NCBI RefSeq assembly: GCF_019399895.1
Contig: NC_091885.1
Span: 1,648,501-1,712,500 of the forward strand
Length of the DNA: 64,000 bases
Direction of reading: 5' to 3'
From: Cardiocondyla obscurior
Taxonomy: Eukaryota; Arthropoda; Insecta; Hymenoptera; Formicidae
The position numbers were made by a program, and so were the translations under genes. Each line of letters opens with the position of its first letter. The first letter of the stretch is position 1. Shown here piece after piece: positions 37,954 to 51,000 of the stretch. Below the pieces are notes generated by a model. The model worked only from the letters and a program-made list of their open reading frames with translations, did no database searches and was not told the origin of the DNA.

Positions 37954-40900
37954 CTAGAAATGAAGCCGAGTCCCACCGTCTCGTAAATCACGCGGGGAAA
38001 GAGAAGACCACGTTTACCGGTCCACCGACGCTAATGAACGATCAACCGTGCGAAGTTAGAAATTAAAAAAAAAAAAAAAAAGGATAAAATATTAAAATAT
38101 TAAAATATTAAAATATTAATCGAGGTAACGATGAAAGGTATAGAGTATCTTTCGATATTACGTCGCCATTGTCCTCTCTATTTTTAATTAATATATTTAC
38201 TCTACGCTCTTTTTAAGCAGCGCCGTTTAAAATTGTTGCGAAAGAGGGCAATTACGGTGGTCTCTCTACCTGTTGAGTAACCATTGCGAGGCGGTGGTGA
38301 CTTGCACGGGCGGGTATTGATGTATCGGCGCGGTCTGCGGCGGTAAGTACTGGTCGAACTCGTTGCTCTCGATCTCGCACTCTTGGAAGTTCACCGGTAG
38401 ATTAAGTCCGAGCCCGTCCAAAGTACCGAGGCCGTTCAGCTGGTTCTCCTCGCCGGGGAGGCCGTCTCCGACCTCGATGTACCGGAGATCGACCGCCGGC
38501 TGCTGATGCGGGGACTCGCTCGACGGCGTGCCGTTTACCAACTCTTGATAGTACACCGTGTTGTTCTGCGGTAGCTGATTGTTCTGCGAATCAATCGTCT
38601 TCATTTCGCGAGAGTTCGAACGATCGGGATAAATTAATCGGGAATTCGCGAGGCAGAGTAGCTTTCGAGTTTAATAAAAAATCGACGGATTCAGCTCTTT
38701 GCGTTCTTACGTCGAATTAAATTCGTGACGCGATGATTTATCGCGAGGAGGCAAGTACCTGATTGATGTAGTGCTGTCCCCTCGGTGTCGTGGGAGGTGT
38801 TGGCGGTGACAGGCCTTGGCCGGGTGTCGTGGGCGGCGAAGAACTCACACCGCTCTGCGGCGAATTCGGCCCCTGAACGCCTCTAGGACTCATGTCCTCT
38901 TGCTTCAAGGATCTGGTAACGCTGAACGTGACGTTGCTCTGGTTTCTCGTCGGCGAGCTTTCCCGGCCGGAGGACGGTCCGTTCTGCTTCCGACGTCGGG
39001 GTTGATACTTGTAGTCGGGATGCTCGCGCTTGTGAATAACGCGCAGCCGATCGGCCTCCTCGACGAAGGGTTTCTTATCATTGTCGGACAGAAGCCTGCA
39101 CAATCGGTCGTATAAAAAGAAAAAAATTAAAATATTCCGAACACAATTCTTTTTTTTTTTTTTTACGTTCGGGCGTGTTTCTATACGATTTTCTGCATCG
39201 TACAAAATTAATGAACTGTAATTTTAAGATCTAACGTCATGGGGGGGAAGCAGATATCTCGAGCTCAGCCGAGAAATCTGTCGTCGACTCGACGTGATTC
39301 ACGTCTCTCGCGTGTATATACAAGCGCGCGCGATCGTCTCTTCTCGCGTCGTTCGTATAGCTGAGCGGGCGGTCGTTTTGCTACCCGGCCGTCAGAAGAG
39401 GCTCGAAACGAGAGCGTTTCCATCGGCGTGCCTGATATATACTCTCGAAGAGTCGAATTGAGGAGGTCTGGTTAATGTTTCTGGGCGCGTTAAGGCGCTT
39501 GAAGGCGCGCAAGGCTCGGTCCACTTCGCGGCGACCGCGGGGCTCGGTGCGCACGGTCGCAATCCTTAAATGCTCTTTGTGTTTATATTCCCACTGGGCT
39601 CGTAAATCTCGCAGCCGATAAGGTTTTCCGGTGTAATAGAGAACGTCCGAGAGATTCCGAGGATTTCCGTCGCGCTCCGACGTCAATAGCTCATGCCGCT
39701 CGAGCGGTTCGCGTTTTATTTTATTTTATTTTTTTCTTCTTTTAAATATCCTGCATTAATAATAAATTTATTCTGCAAGACTACATCAAGCGTCGCGATT
39801 TCTTTCCCACGGGACAATATTTAATTCAGATTACTGTACATTTTTCCCAATTTCTCACAACAAATCTCTTCGTTCAATCGCTAATTGTTTCATTAACCGT
39901 AAATAATCGTGGATCGCGCGGAGCGCGAAATAAAATAAGAGCTTGTCGCGAGGAATCGTTTGAGGTAGCCGGTGATAAATCGTCTGGAGCATTCGCGAGC
40001 TCGGGATTTAAATCCCACGATGGGTGCCTCTCAAGGACAGGGTGACACGCGTATCTCAAGGCTCGAAGCTGGCGGTGTTTTGTCATCGGCGGGAAGACGG
40101 CGGGAGAAAGAGACGAAAAATCCATCTGGTCAATGGACCTGCCACGAGCTTTTTTCTTTTTTTTTTCTTTTTTGTTTTTTTTCAACCAGTGGGTACCGAC
40201 GATAGCGAGCCGTCGCAAGCCTTTCTTTTTCCACGCCAGATGCAACGCAGGGTCAGCCAATTTAGATCTGCATCCCGCTAGTATCTCTACGAGGATATGT
40301 GCGTATACGTATCAGATGTTACCCCGTAAAGGAGAAGGAGGAGGAGAGAAATTCACACGGCTGAAGGTTGCGCGGGCCCGATCTCTCTCTCTCTTTCTCT
40401 CGATAAATACTCATTGCGGGATTCTAATTGAATTATCACGCTTGTCATTCCTAGTGACCGTCAACAAATCGCGAAATCGTCCGACTTTCACGAAGCGTAC
40501 TTCGAGCCGGGTACCAAAGCGACGATAATCGCTTGACATAGTGTATAATGACGAGCGTTAAAAAAAAATTCCGATTGACTGTGGCTTTCGTGAAAATATA
40601 GGTACTCGCGAAATTAATCAAACAAGTTTTACGCGTCGCGTTTTCAGAGGCTCTGCTAGCGTTGGAATGTGCGTCCGGTCTCTCGGTAGCAAAACACGCG
40701 CGCGGTAAAACATAAGCAACTCGCGCTGAATAACACATTGAACGGAACAGAATATTAACTCCAATTTTTTTCTGTTTCAGATAATACTGTGCCATTGAAG
40801 AAGGACCAAACCCGACATCCCGCAGACATCCTGAGAGGAGGAGGAGGCCCAGGAAGGGTATCCTGCCCCAGCGGAGCAACTTATAGGTAAATATCAATTT

Positions 40901-43900
40901 TTTAAATTAAATTAAAAAAAAACCTTTTTTTTTTTTTTATTAAACTTATGAACCAACTAGCATGTCTACATTAATATTTTCGTCTTTATATTACAGTCAC
41001 CAGCAAATTCAACAACTCCGCTGAAGCTCATGCAGATCGGTAAGTCGCATGACTTCTTTTTTTCTTTCGTAGTTTGTCATCTAGTCTCTTGTACCGATAA
41101 CACGTCGTCGATCGTAAATTACTCAATTATAATGACGCGCACGAATTGGGACCTCTCGAAAAATAGTTCGTTCCGGTAATAAAAATTAAGCAATTCGCGT
41201 TCTCGCTTCAAACGATAGAAACGCTAGATAGATAGACGCAAACGATAGACAGGCACTTACCGCGACAGGAGGAAATAATAGCTATCGCGAGTTCGAGGGA
41301 AGCCCGGCGGTGGAGGAATCGTTTCTTCCGGGGAGATAAGGCGGATTTACCTGTTCTCGTCCCGCGCTATTTGCCGGCGGGCTCCGGGGCGCGACGGGGC
41401 GGATTCGGAAAAATTCACCTGACGGACACAAGGCGCCTATTGTGGGCCTCCGGGGGCCCCTTTATCTCCGGCAGGAACCGGCCGGCAGCTGCGAGCACGC
41501 GCCAAGGATGAACCACGGGGGGATATCTGTTTTCCTTTTGTCGACAAACACATCGCGTTTGGAGTATCCGAATGGCGATACGCTTCGAGACGGCGGTGAA
41601 AGAGACGGCGGGCGCGGAATGTATGCGATAGAGAGAGAGAAGTAGAGAAAAAAAAAAAATTTATTATTCAGGCACCGACACCTGGCCCTCTTATCAGAAT
41701 TGACGTGAGACAAGTCGGCGTCGAAGTTCGCGACAGTCGACTGACGCAGTTGCGATTAAAAATCTCGCGTCAAAGGGGTGTGCCTCTTTGTCACTTTGCG
41801 CCGTAACTTTAGATCTTCGAAGTATTAAATCAGCAGCTCGTGTTGAATCGCAAAATTGGAGTTACGTTGTCACAACTCTTTCGATCTTATATTACATTAT
41901 TTTCGCATCTTTATTACATGATTGTTTCTTTTTTTTTTTTTCTTTCGCGTGCGCATAAAGCTGCAAACATCATTATAATTCAAGTGTAACGATATCTCCT
42001 TTATTCACTTGTCATTTCGTGAACGACTACGCCATCGACGTTACGATCTGTGCACACACTCGAGCCTCGCAAGCGCAATCTCCGTTGAGCTTCAGCGTTT
42101 TATCGGTCTGATCGGTCAGCAGGCAGCACCGGCCGCGTAGCGCGATCGCTCTAGCGCTGTGTTCATTACCGAAGATGACTGTGTATCGTTTGTTTCTGCG
42201 CGAAGGTGGATCAAAATGTCAGGGTGCCGCGCGGCGACGTCTCTCAATCGGCGGATCGATCGGGCAAATTCGATTCCTCGTGCGCGACGGGATCAAACCG
42301 ACGGCGATTTAACCAGCTTGCCCGGGCGCGTATTACGGAACCTTGGCACAGTCACGAAAATACATCTCGCGTACGGGCGAGAATGTGCTAATTGCCACTA
42401 GGTCTACACCGAAAAAGGTGTTAAATAATGACTTTTTAAGAGCCGAAAACCGTAAGGTCAACGTAACGTCTCAAGGACGGCTTTTTCGGTTCTTCCGGAG
42501 GTCGCGCGCACCGGTGTCGGCCGTCCGAAACGTTCGACTCTCGTCTCCGACGTTCCTTCGCCTTCGTCTACAGGTCCCAGACGTTGAATACTAGATGAAT
42601 AACGGCACACGCAACGAACGGCCGAGCGGAGCTTGATTCAATCGAGACGCGTTACAAACCAATAGGTCGCTAATGAACCCCCGATACGGCGTTAGGAAAA
42701 AAGAAAAAAAAAAGAAAAGAAAAAAAAAAAGAAAAGAAAAAAAAAAAGAGATAAAAAGATCGGCTGGCCCCTCGATGCCAGCCGGCCGGTCTTATCTTTC
42801 GGCGAAAGCTCCGCTCCGTGACAATCTCGCTTGGGATATCGATCGTCGATCTTACGGCGAGGCGATCGCGATCGCGGCCGGTGTTATTAAATGATTCGCT
42901 ACGGGGGTTCTTGTCGGCGCGTCCTCTGATGATCGCTTATATGGCCCACTGGGGCACCTCGTTAGTCCCAACCAGGAAACGGAGTCCTCCGCGAGTCATC
43001 CCGGGAACACGGAGTGCGTAAAAAAATCGCGCGGCCCCGTACATTTTCTTTATTTATTTTTCATTCGTCCGAGTGCCGCCCGCGCGCGCTCCACCGTCCT
43101 CTTTTCCTTCGTTCGGCGATAAGGAACGAGCATTTAAATCTGTTTTGAAAGGCTGACGGATTTTCTGAGGGCCGATACGAAATTGTCGCGACGAGGAGGC
43201 TTAGAGGGGGTAGGGATTTGTATCTCGTTGTAAAGAAAGGTCCCGCCGGGAACGTGAAGTGCGTTCTCCAACTGTTACATATGCGGCCCGAGTTCACGGG
43301 TCTCGAGAAGCAGGAACACTTGTACCACGTGCAGTTTAAGCGCCACGTGGTGCGTTTAATATATATATGTATATACATGCCGCTGACGCCATGAATTAAA
43401 ATAAAAAAGGGACAATAAAAAGAAAAAACGTTCGCGAATTCGTTGGTAAAAATAGAACGGTTACGTAGGAGCAAAAGTGGTCGCAGGGAATTGGAACGCA
43501 GTGACTCTGAACTTTCGTCTCGCAATCTTTATTTGGACGATATTAGCTCTTTCCGTCCCAGCGATTTTGATCGAGATCTCGCGTGAGCTGTGTCTTACGC
43601 AAGTGAAATCGATTCCCAAACAGTTAAAGCATTATCTTTACTTCTTACTCAACGGCTGATCTTTTTTTTTTTTTTTCTTTTTTTTGTTAACGTCAAGCTC
43701 GAGAGAGATTGAAAGCTCTTCGAATTTTTGTAAAGCTATCACGCTGAGAAAAATATAATTCGCACCGTGGGGACTGGTTATATATTTAACAGGGATACGC
43801 AAAAAGATAGAAATTTTTTCGAGATATGAATAAAATATGAATTGTCGGAGAATTATAAATTAATATTATAATTACGCTTGCTCGACGAGTTTTATCTCGC

Positions 43901-46900
43901 ACTTTTTCGCGAGAACTCATTACGGGATTAGACATTGGAACAGCGATAAACGTACAGGTGGCCTCGAATAAACAGCAGCTGAATCAAGGCGGCGTGTTTC
44001 CGCGCTTTCGGGTACGCGATCCGATTTTTCTTCGAAACGAGGCGAGCGCGAATGGAGATCAGCGGAGCGCGATTCTCTCGCATGGCTGGCCGCCGGCTGG
44101 CGAGCTCGCATCTGTGAGAGAATCGGGCTTTATCAGATCGGGAGAACGGAGAGGCATCATCCGATTAAAGACACGTGGTGTCGATTAATTTTATCGAAAC
44201 AGTGTCTTTCCGCCGCGCGTAGGGAGCCGCTGCTGAAACTCTCATTCGTCGGCTCGAGAATGCGCATTTTACGGTAAACTTTCAGCCGCGCGATTTATAT
44301 ACGGACGATTTAAACGAACTCGCATCGACGTGGACTTTAAATATTTTAATTATCAAATATATAATTATTATACATTCGAACGCGGAATAATTTATTACGG
44401 AATTATTATAGAAACGTTTGAGATTTTACGCCAGCTGAGGCTTACGGTAGCTTCGCGATAGCTCAACCGCCGTGCGTTTCTGAAAATTTGTCGCGTTATT
44501 GATTTATCGCTGCCGTTCCGCCTGGTGGCATTAAAATATTGATGCGAGTACAAGAAACAGTTGACACTCACCGCCATAACTTTCCCAGCGTTTTCGACAG
44601 CTCGGCGTTGTGAAGCTGCGGATACTGATCGGCCAGTTTTCGCCTCGCAGCCTGGGCCCACACCATAAACGCGTTCATAGGCCTCTTGACGTGGGCCGCC
44701 CTTTTGTCGCCGGAGCCCCTGCAATTCGAAGACATTATCTTCATTGGAAACGATACACATCTCTCTATAAAAATACGCGAGCAAATTAATATTACCGATA
44801 TATTAAAATTTTAAATAATATTCTAAACTTAAATTAATATATTAAGCATGCGGGAGACCCTTCCTCGTTTTCACTCACGTTGCGGGCGTCAAATCAATTC
44901 TCAAGTCAATCGCATGGCTCTCTTACAATTTGAAGAAATGAGTATATCGATAACAAGATTTTTTTTTTTTTTAAATCACCCGGTTGAAATAAAAGTTTAA
45001 TTCAACAGCGAAATAACTCCTCTCTCTCTCTCTTTCTCTTTTTCTATCTATCTATCTATTCGGTCCGACTATTCCGGCGGATAATCTGGTGACTTGCAGA
45101 AGAAAATAACCAGAGGCGACGGCACGGCGTATACGCACACGCACACGCGTCCGTATCGAGTTCTCCGCGCGGGCTACCCCCGGGTCATCCTGGCGAGCGG
45201 CGCGGAGCGTTTAAAACCGGCCTTAAAATAACACCGTGGCTGCCGACGTGTGACGGGTAGGAATGGACGTATCCCTTTCTTTCCACGAAGATGACTTCAT
45301 AAAACTTTTGCCCCGTCCGGAGCCCGGGGATCGGGGCCCGTGATTGACGTGATTGCCGCGCCGGGATCTCTCCCGGGTCTTCCCGGCTTCTCTCCTCTCC
45401 TCCCTCCCCCATCGCGCCCTGTTTTTCTTTTTACCCTTAATCGAGGATTCTTTAAGGACTCGCGCGCGGCCGCCCGAGTGGACGGCCGTGAGGCGCGACG
45501 TACCGCCGGCATACGGTGCGCGAGATTATTTTCTGGCGGGTATCGTTAAGTAGGATGCGGAGATGAAGAGCCCGGCGGAGCGGTGCGCGTTCTTAAACAA
45601 CGACGTAGCGATCGGATAAGATACGCAGATATAAATTGAACGATAATCGGTGATACGTAAACGATATCGGATACATGTACGAGGGCGTGTATGTTTATTG
45701 CACGTGGACGAATTTATTTCCGATATAATAGACGTGGAGGAAACGGATCGAAGGGCTTTGGGGGAGGGACTCGAAGCCCGAGGGATAGGCGTCGTTGATT
45801 CGCGGTAGCCCCGGAGGGTGTAACCGGACCTACGTAGCGTAGGTCCGCTTTCGCGAGAGGGATTACACGGGGATAAGCGTGGCGAACGCGCGTAACGCGG
45901 GTGAAAAGGACTCCGGCGCGCGTCTCAAGGATTCGAAAGCGGGTCCCCGCGGTACACATTTCGGCCTCTTTGAAATGAGAGGGGCGTTAAATCCGTGTGT
46001 AAACCCGCGGAGCCGTTCGTAATTAGCGTGGGCTCACTAACGAGGGTTTTCACGGCGCTCCTCGACGCGAGCGCGCGGCATACACGCACTTTACCTGGAT
46101 AAACGTAAAGAGAGAGAAAGAGTGAGAGAGAAGAAAAAAAGGGGAAAAAAAGAAAAAGAAAAAAAAATTACAATGTGCGTGCGACTCCGCGTTCGCAACG
46201 TAGGCGTGGTACCGTGCAAAATGGCACGAACGCGCGCCACTTCGTAACAACGGGAGACCGATATTGAGAATTAAAAGGCGAGGAGGGCTTCTGATGAATT
46301 TGGTGAACGTGATTTTTATTCGAGCCGTCGCCGGACATTTTTGCGTTCAACGGTTAATTAATGATAAAATCGCACCCCTTTCGAGATAAGGTACACTCTC
46401 ACGGAGATCTATGGGAATGGGGGAAAAAAAAGAAAAAATAAAAAAAAAGAACTGGCCGATTTTATCAGGCTCTATCGCCAGAAATAAACGTCGCACCCCG
46501 CGTCTAACCCCGCCGAGATAACCCCTGTAATTGAGGGTTAGCGATAAGCGCGCGTAACGATACACTCTGTGATTTCCGTCGTAGGCTCCGTTCGCCTCTA
46601 TGATCTAACCGCGTACCTAGCGCGCAATCGTTCCTCTCTTCTCCTCTCCCCGTTCTGTTGATTTTTTCCGGCGTCTTATCTTCGACCCACGCGACAGCCG
46701 CCGATCTTCCGAACAATTTTTTCTTCTTTTTTTTTTTTTTACTTTTTTTGTTGATCACAGCTTTGAAAGCCATTTCCAAAGTTACGTTCAAATCTTAAAG
46801 GTTACACGATGTAATTGTATACATTTTTTTTTTTTTTTTCCGTAATAAGTTCTTTTTTTTATTTAGAAGCAGCTGCTGTCGCGGTATCGGCAGCCATTGC

Positions 46901-48076
46901 GGCGGCAAGACGGAAAGCGCGTTGCACAATTTTCCACGTATCGAGGTCGCGATTTTATCGAGCTCGCCGGCGATCTAATAATTTTTCATCGACGAATACG
47001 CCGAGTGACGCGCCGAGGACATCGCACGCCGATTACTACGTTTTTTAAAGTGCGCAAAGAAATAGCGTTTTATTTTCTCTCGTCTTCTTTTTTTTTCTTC
47101 GCTTCTTTTTCTCTCTCTCTTTCTTCCTTTCGGCTCGTCGTTATCAAGCCGCTATTTTAAAACCGCCTGCCTTCCCACGATCGTGGAGGGCCGACGAGCG
47201 GGACGCGGCGATCGGGCATTAATTAGCCAATTTGCGTTAATTGACGACCGAGGACATTTTTCCGCGAGAAGCGCGTTTCCCAGGCCGGGGAAACGAGTGC
47301 GTCATAATTGAGTTAGCGTTACGTATTTTTAAGGCCGCGTCGCGCTTCCTCGCCCTCTTCTTCTCGCCCCGACGGACTACGTTCCTCCTCCTTCCTTTTC
47401 TCCTTCGGTTTTTTTTTTTTCCTCCGTTCCTCCTCTCCCCTCGAACGGGTTAAACCCGTGAGGTTTAACAGCGCGACCACATGCACGCGTATCTACGTTA
47501 ACGCGTTGCTAATATGACAGGCAACGATTAAAAACGCCTCGCGAAAACATCGAGGAAGCACAGAAACGAGAGAAAAAAAAAAAAATGTTTTTAGAAAAGC
47601 GTCGCTTATTTTGGTAATTTATTAATATCTCTATTCTAAATACGAAAGATATATAACATCAGGAAAACGCTTGAGAGATCTTTAATTTATCCGCGTGTAT
47701 CCGAGTCTGCGTATATTTGAGGAAGAGATACCCAGAACGCGCGAATAATTTTTTTAACTCTCGCTAGAATGAAACGATTCCAGATAAAAAGAGAAAGAGA
47801 GAGGAAAAAAAAAGGGAATAATAAATCTACCGCGCATTACACTTACTTGGTAGCAACGGGTACCAGGGTCCAGTCGTATCCTTGGAGAACCTTGGCAACG
47901 GCGGCGCTGATTCCTTCACCCCCGTTAGCGGCCACCGTCGCCGCAGCTGCAGCGGCAGCGGCGGCCGCGGTTGCCGACGATTTACCGTTACCGTTGATGC
48001 TATTGTTATTATTGTTTCCGCCCGCCGGCGAAATAGACGCGCCACTGCTCTCCGGCTTGACGTCGTTCATCTTCAT
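37686..48076 (-). CDS. SoxE: SoxE-family HMG-box transcription factor, copy A (Sox100B/SOX8-9-10-like)
   Basis: Five coding exons, 48,076-47,847, 44,718-44,572, 39,095-38,759, 38,583-38,270 and 37,953-37,686, join in phase to 431 residues. An Asn-rich and ten-Ala N-terminus (21-46) precedes the SoxE dimerisation motif AKVLQGYDWTLVPV (about 61-74). The HMG box starts at HVKRPMNAFMVWAQAARRK (about 86) and runs through KYQPRRRK, a nuclear-import signal. ELSKTLGKLWRLL matches the export-signal region. A Ser/Pro/Thr-rich linker with a sumoylation-type LKQE (Lys about 190) follows, then a Gln/Pro- and His-rich C-terminus ending TWPNYM, the expected activation region. The product should bind ACAAT-type DNA in the nucleus; fly Sox100B and vertebrate SOX9 act in gonad and other organs. 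The initiator could be Met1 or Met3. Introns are 3.1 kb, 5.5 kb, 175 and 316 bases. Which numbered hymenopteran SoxE this is, I cannot tell. Confidence 0.94.
38270..38583 (-). CDS. SoxE: SoxE copy A, coding exon 4
   Basis: The donor CTCAACAG/GTAGAG is clear. The acceptor before 38,583 (ATTCGCAG) keeps phase, but its pyrimidine tract is weak; in-frame alternatives would start at 38,574 or 38,565. It encodes a Gln/Asn-rich, acidic segment with LGTLDGLGLNLPVNFQE. Confidence 0.8.
38759..39095 (-). CDS. SoxE: SoxE copy A, coding exon 3 (second half of HMG box)
   Basis: 337 bases from acceptor TTGTGCAG to donor AATCAG/GTACTT. It encodes LLSDNDKKPFVEEADRLR, KYQPRRRK without interruption, and the LKQE sumoylation-type motif in a Pro/Ser/Thr-rich linker. 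Copy B has an extra intron before YQPRRRK. Confidence 0.93.
40781..40886 (+). ncRNA. Exon 2 of predicted antisense transcript
   Basis: A 106-base interval between a strong acceptor and a good donor, inside intron 2 of the opposite-strand SoxE gene. The short intron of 110 bases to the next exon supports a real spliced unit. Confidence 0.5.
40997..41039 (+). ncRNA. Exon 3 of predicted antisense transcript
   Basis: A 43-base interval bounded by TATTACAG and a near-consensus GTAAGT. The one frame open through the previous exon stops here at TGA, after the codons for HQQIQQLR. Confidence 0.48.
44572..44718 (-). CDS. SoxE: SoxE copy A, coding exon 2 (first half of HMG box)
   Basis: 147 bases between acceptor TTGCAG and donor TATGGCG/GTGAGT. 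It encodes residues 78-125 plus parts of the flanking codons, including RPMNAFMVWAQAARRK and ELSKTLGKLW. The intron after it splits the Arg codon of LWR, a position shared with copy B and, from memory, with vertebrate SoxE genes. Confidence 0.95.
47847..48076 (-). CDS. SoxE: SoxE copy A, coding exon 1
   Basis: Start ATG to donor ACCAA/GTAAGT, leaving two bases of Lys77. It encodes the low-complexity N-terminus and the dimerisation motif. The ten-alanine run uses mixed GCN codons. Confidence 0.9.
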
Positions 48077-51000
48077 CCCCTTCGTTCGCGTTAGCGTCGC
48101 GAGGGCCCGTCGGGTGCTTCGTGCGATCGTACTTAGTCAATCCTGCCAATTAATCGCGCGCGACACGCGGCAAGGCGCGTTTCATCTCATCCCGAGCCGT
48201 CCGCGATCGATCAGTCTGTCATTGCGATACCGTCGCCGCTGTTATTATCGCCTTATCATCGCGGCGAGCGCCTTTCGCCTTTCCGTTTCGATCCGACGAT
48301 CGGCGGCCGCACCGGGCTGCTTCGCCGCACTCCCCGCCCGCCCGCGATTTCCCGCCGCGCGGAATTTCAGGCTACCCCGATTACGGCCTTTAATTAATTT
48401 CGTTTCGCGATTAACTCGCGATAGCTCCTCTATCTCGCACGCGTGACTCCGTAGCGTTCCTCTATCTGCGTCGGCGTCGCCTTTTTGCTCGTCGCAGTTC
48501 GCCGAACTCCGGCCGCTTCTTATCTGCACACGCTCTCCTCTTTGTCTCGCGCGGTTTCTCTTCCCGAGGAGGCGTCGATCGCGGATTGCGCTCACCGCGG
48601 AATCGCGATCGGCGATTTTCCTCGATCGGTCGGCCCTTTTAATCTTCTCCTTCCCCCTCCGGGGATCGTTGCACTGAGCTTCGGCGGTACCCTCGATTCA
48701 CTCAGCTGAATGACACGTGGGGCGTATAGATATCACTGACGTTCGAAACAGACTCCTCGTTACAGCTGACCGCGTAATCCTTGGAAGGGAACAGCGTCCA
48801 AGTCTTGTCACGTCGCGAGCGAACGCTGGCTACGCGCTGCCGGAATAGGTGACCGTCCCCGCGCGCGCACGAAAGTACGATCACACGTCTCTCGATCTTG
48901 ACGAATCTTTCGCGTTCGTGCGGCCGTTTCGCGCAACGACACCGCGAACCACGGTATCCCCGCAGGCCGGGGCCTCGCGTTCTCGCATCAAACTCGCGGC
49001 AACTCAAGCGCCGAGCTTCCTCTCGAGCTCTCCTCGGGGTTTCGGCGGGTCGCTTGTCGCGCGATCGGCGCTCGAGTGAGGTGGTTGCATCGCCTCGGGG
49101 CAGTTTCCACCACGAGGCTTCGGCGTCAGTTCACTCCGCTCGGCCGGCTTGTTTTGGGGGCGGGGCGACGGCTAACGCGCTGGTAACACTTGTTGCTCCG
49201 TAAAGTTTCCGGCCGACGGTCGCGTGCACCGGGAGGGAGACGACGGCGGCGGTGATGGAAGTGGCCGGGATATCTCGCGGGTGGAGGCGAGACAAGGAGA
49301 GGGCACGAAGCATTCGCTCCGCGTATCTCGTGGCCGTCGCGCTCGCCCGGCCTCGTCGTCGCCGCGACGAGAATCGCGGCCAAATAAGGCGGCACCCGCG
49401 AGGCCGTTATATTTTTTTTTGTTAATCCTCCGTGGCCGCAGTAACACCGTCAATGGAAAGATGCTACGTTATCGTAATCGCGTCGGCGTAAGCCTCACCG
49501 TAACGAGGATCGTAATGCTTTAAACAAATTTTATTGAACAATCAGTCCATCGAGGGAGATTCAAAATTTATTGTAAAAGAAATATATTCTTAAATACTTT
49601 ATTAAATAAAAAAAAAAGGGTAATAGAAACGTTCAGTACGCGCAAACTCGGATATAATAAAAATTAATACAGATCGTCGAGAATTTTTATTTTTTTTTTT
49701 TATAAAATCGGAGACAAAGAATGCGTGCACATACGTCTCGTTGACCAAGAAAGGGTGTCCTGAGTCAATGTCGCAATCTGAATAGTCCTGAGACTTCTTT
49801 CGCGCGTGAGAGACCACTCTCGCTGGCCGACAATCGGACGTTAATAATATCGCGATTTGTCTTTTTCTCTTTCTCCCGCAGTTCCATTCTCGTTCTCTCA
49901 GTTTTCAGATAGATCATCTCCCCTTCCTCGCCGATACCGCGTTTCCCTCTCCCTCCCCCTCCCCCTTTCGGGGCTGTTCGGAGATCGGCCGGTCATTCCA
50001 TTTATATTTCGGTGCTCTTTGCTGACAAGAGAGTTTCCATGGCTACGATATCCTCCGGGAGGATGGGACCAATCGTGTTTCTGCTCGCTCCACCTATTTC
50101 ATCGTTCTCGGTCCCTCTTCTTCTCACCCTCCTTCACTCTCTTTCTCTTCTTCGGCGAGCTCCTCGCCGTTTCTGGCCGCGGTCATCTCCGTTCCTCCGA
50201 CGTGGTACCGTCGATTGGTCCGGCGGCGGTCCGCTGCAATTATGACGTCGCGCGGAGGAGAGTACGCGCCGCATCAAGACCGGTTGCATCCGCAATTGCA
50301 CGCCGCGCTTCATCGGCCGACCCTCGCGGCGACCGAAAGACTCGTGCTTTACATTTCGGGAATGAAGACCAGAGCCTAGCTCGCGGGGGATTTTCTATAT
50401 CGCTTTATACTTGGTTAGAAGTCTTGCAAATAGATTTATCTGCCGTTTTTTATTTTTTTTTTCTTTTTCTTATTGATATTAGATCCTTTTCACCTGACGA
50501 CGGTACAAAGAAGACGTACGGAAGATAACGATCGTTAAATGTCTATCATTAAAGTCACTTAGAATGATTCGTTGTTTAATTTAATTAAGTTTTTAATTAG
50601 TTCTTTTTTAGCTTAATATATCTTTTTTTTTTTTTTTTTAATTTGAGTAAGTAATTAATTTAATTTAATTGCTATTAATTGAAGATACGTCAATTCTTTT
50701 GGTTAAATATATGTGTATGTAATTCTTAGGAGGTATTGTATAACGGAGATGTCTTCTTCAGAATTTGTCAGCTACGTTGTATCTTTAAAAGCACATAATC
50801 ATAAAATCTCAACGCGCATTCGTGTGCAATAGTCTCCGGAATGCAGCTCGAGTCATTAATCAACTCTGTTGTAATTAACGATTTCGTAAGCCGCGGCTCC
50901 GAGAACTCCGAGCGAATTAATTAGAAAGCAATCGGAATCGGCTATGGGTTTCACAATAAAAATTAAGCGGGTGTGACGAAAACGATTTTACGGGACAAAA

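Larger units (their letters stand above)
35650..41039 (+). ncRNA. Predicted spliced antisense transcript across SoxE copy A
   Basis: Three plus-strand exon signatures line up. A first exon ends CTGACG/GTAAGT after 35,795. A second spans 40,781-40,886 (acceptor TTCTGTTTCAG, donor CTTATAG/GTAAAT). A third spans 40,997-41,039 (acceptor TATTACAG, donor GATCG/GTAAGT). Its first intron contains SoxE copy A exons 3-5 in the opposite orientation. Joining the exons leaves one open frame of roughly 65 codons with no ATG before a stop in the third exon, so a non-coding RNA is more likely. The left limit is unknown, and the strong last donor implies further exons I could not place. Confidence 0.5.

Noticed and set aside
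46815..47048. Plus-strand frame with LEAAAVAVSAAIAAARRK after an acceptor-like site
   Set aside because: Within SoxE copy A intron 1 on the other strand; alanine-rich chance frame with no donor or partner exon.
47769..48446. Plus-strand open frame of 225 codons
   Set aside because: It is the opposite strand of SoxE copy A exon 1 and its leader; the alanine-rich part mirrors the poly-alanine codons.
49857..50528. Plus-strand open frame of 223 codons
   Set aside because: Ser/Phe/Leu/Arg-rich translation of pyrimidine- and CpG-rich DNA, no ATG start and no domain; a good acceptor near 49,881 was noted, but no matching donor.
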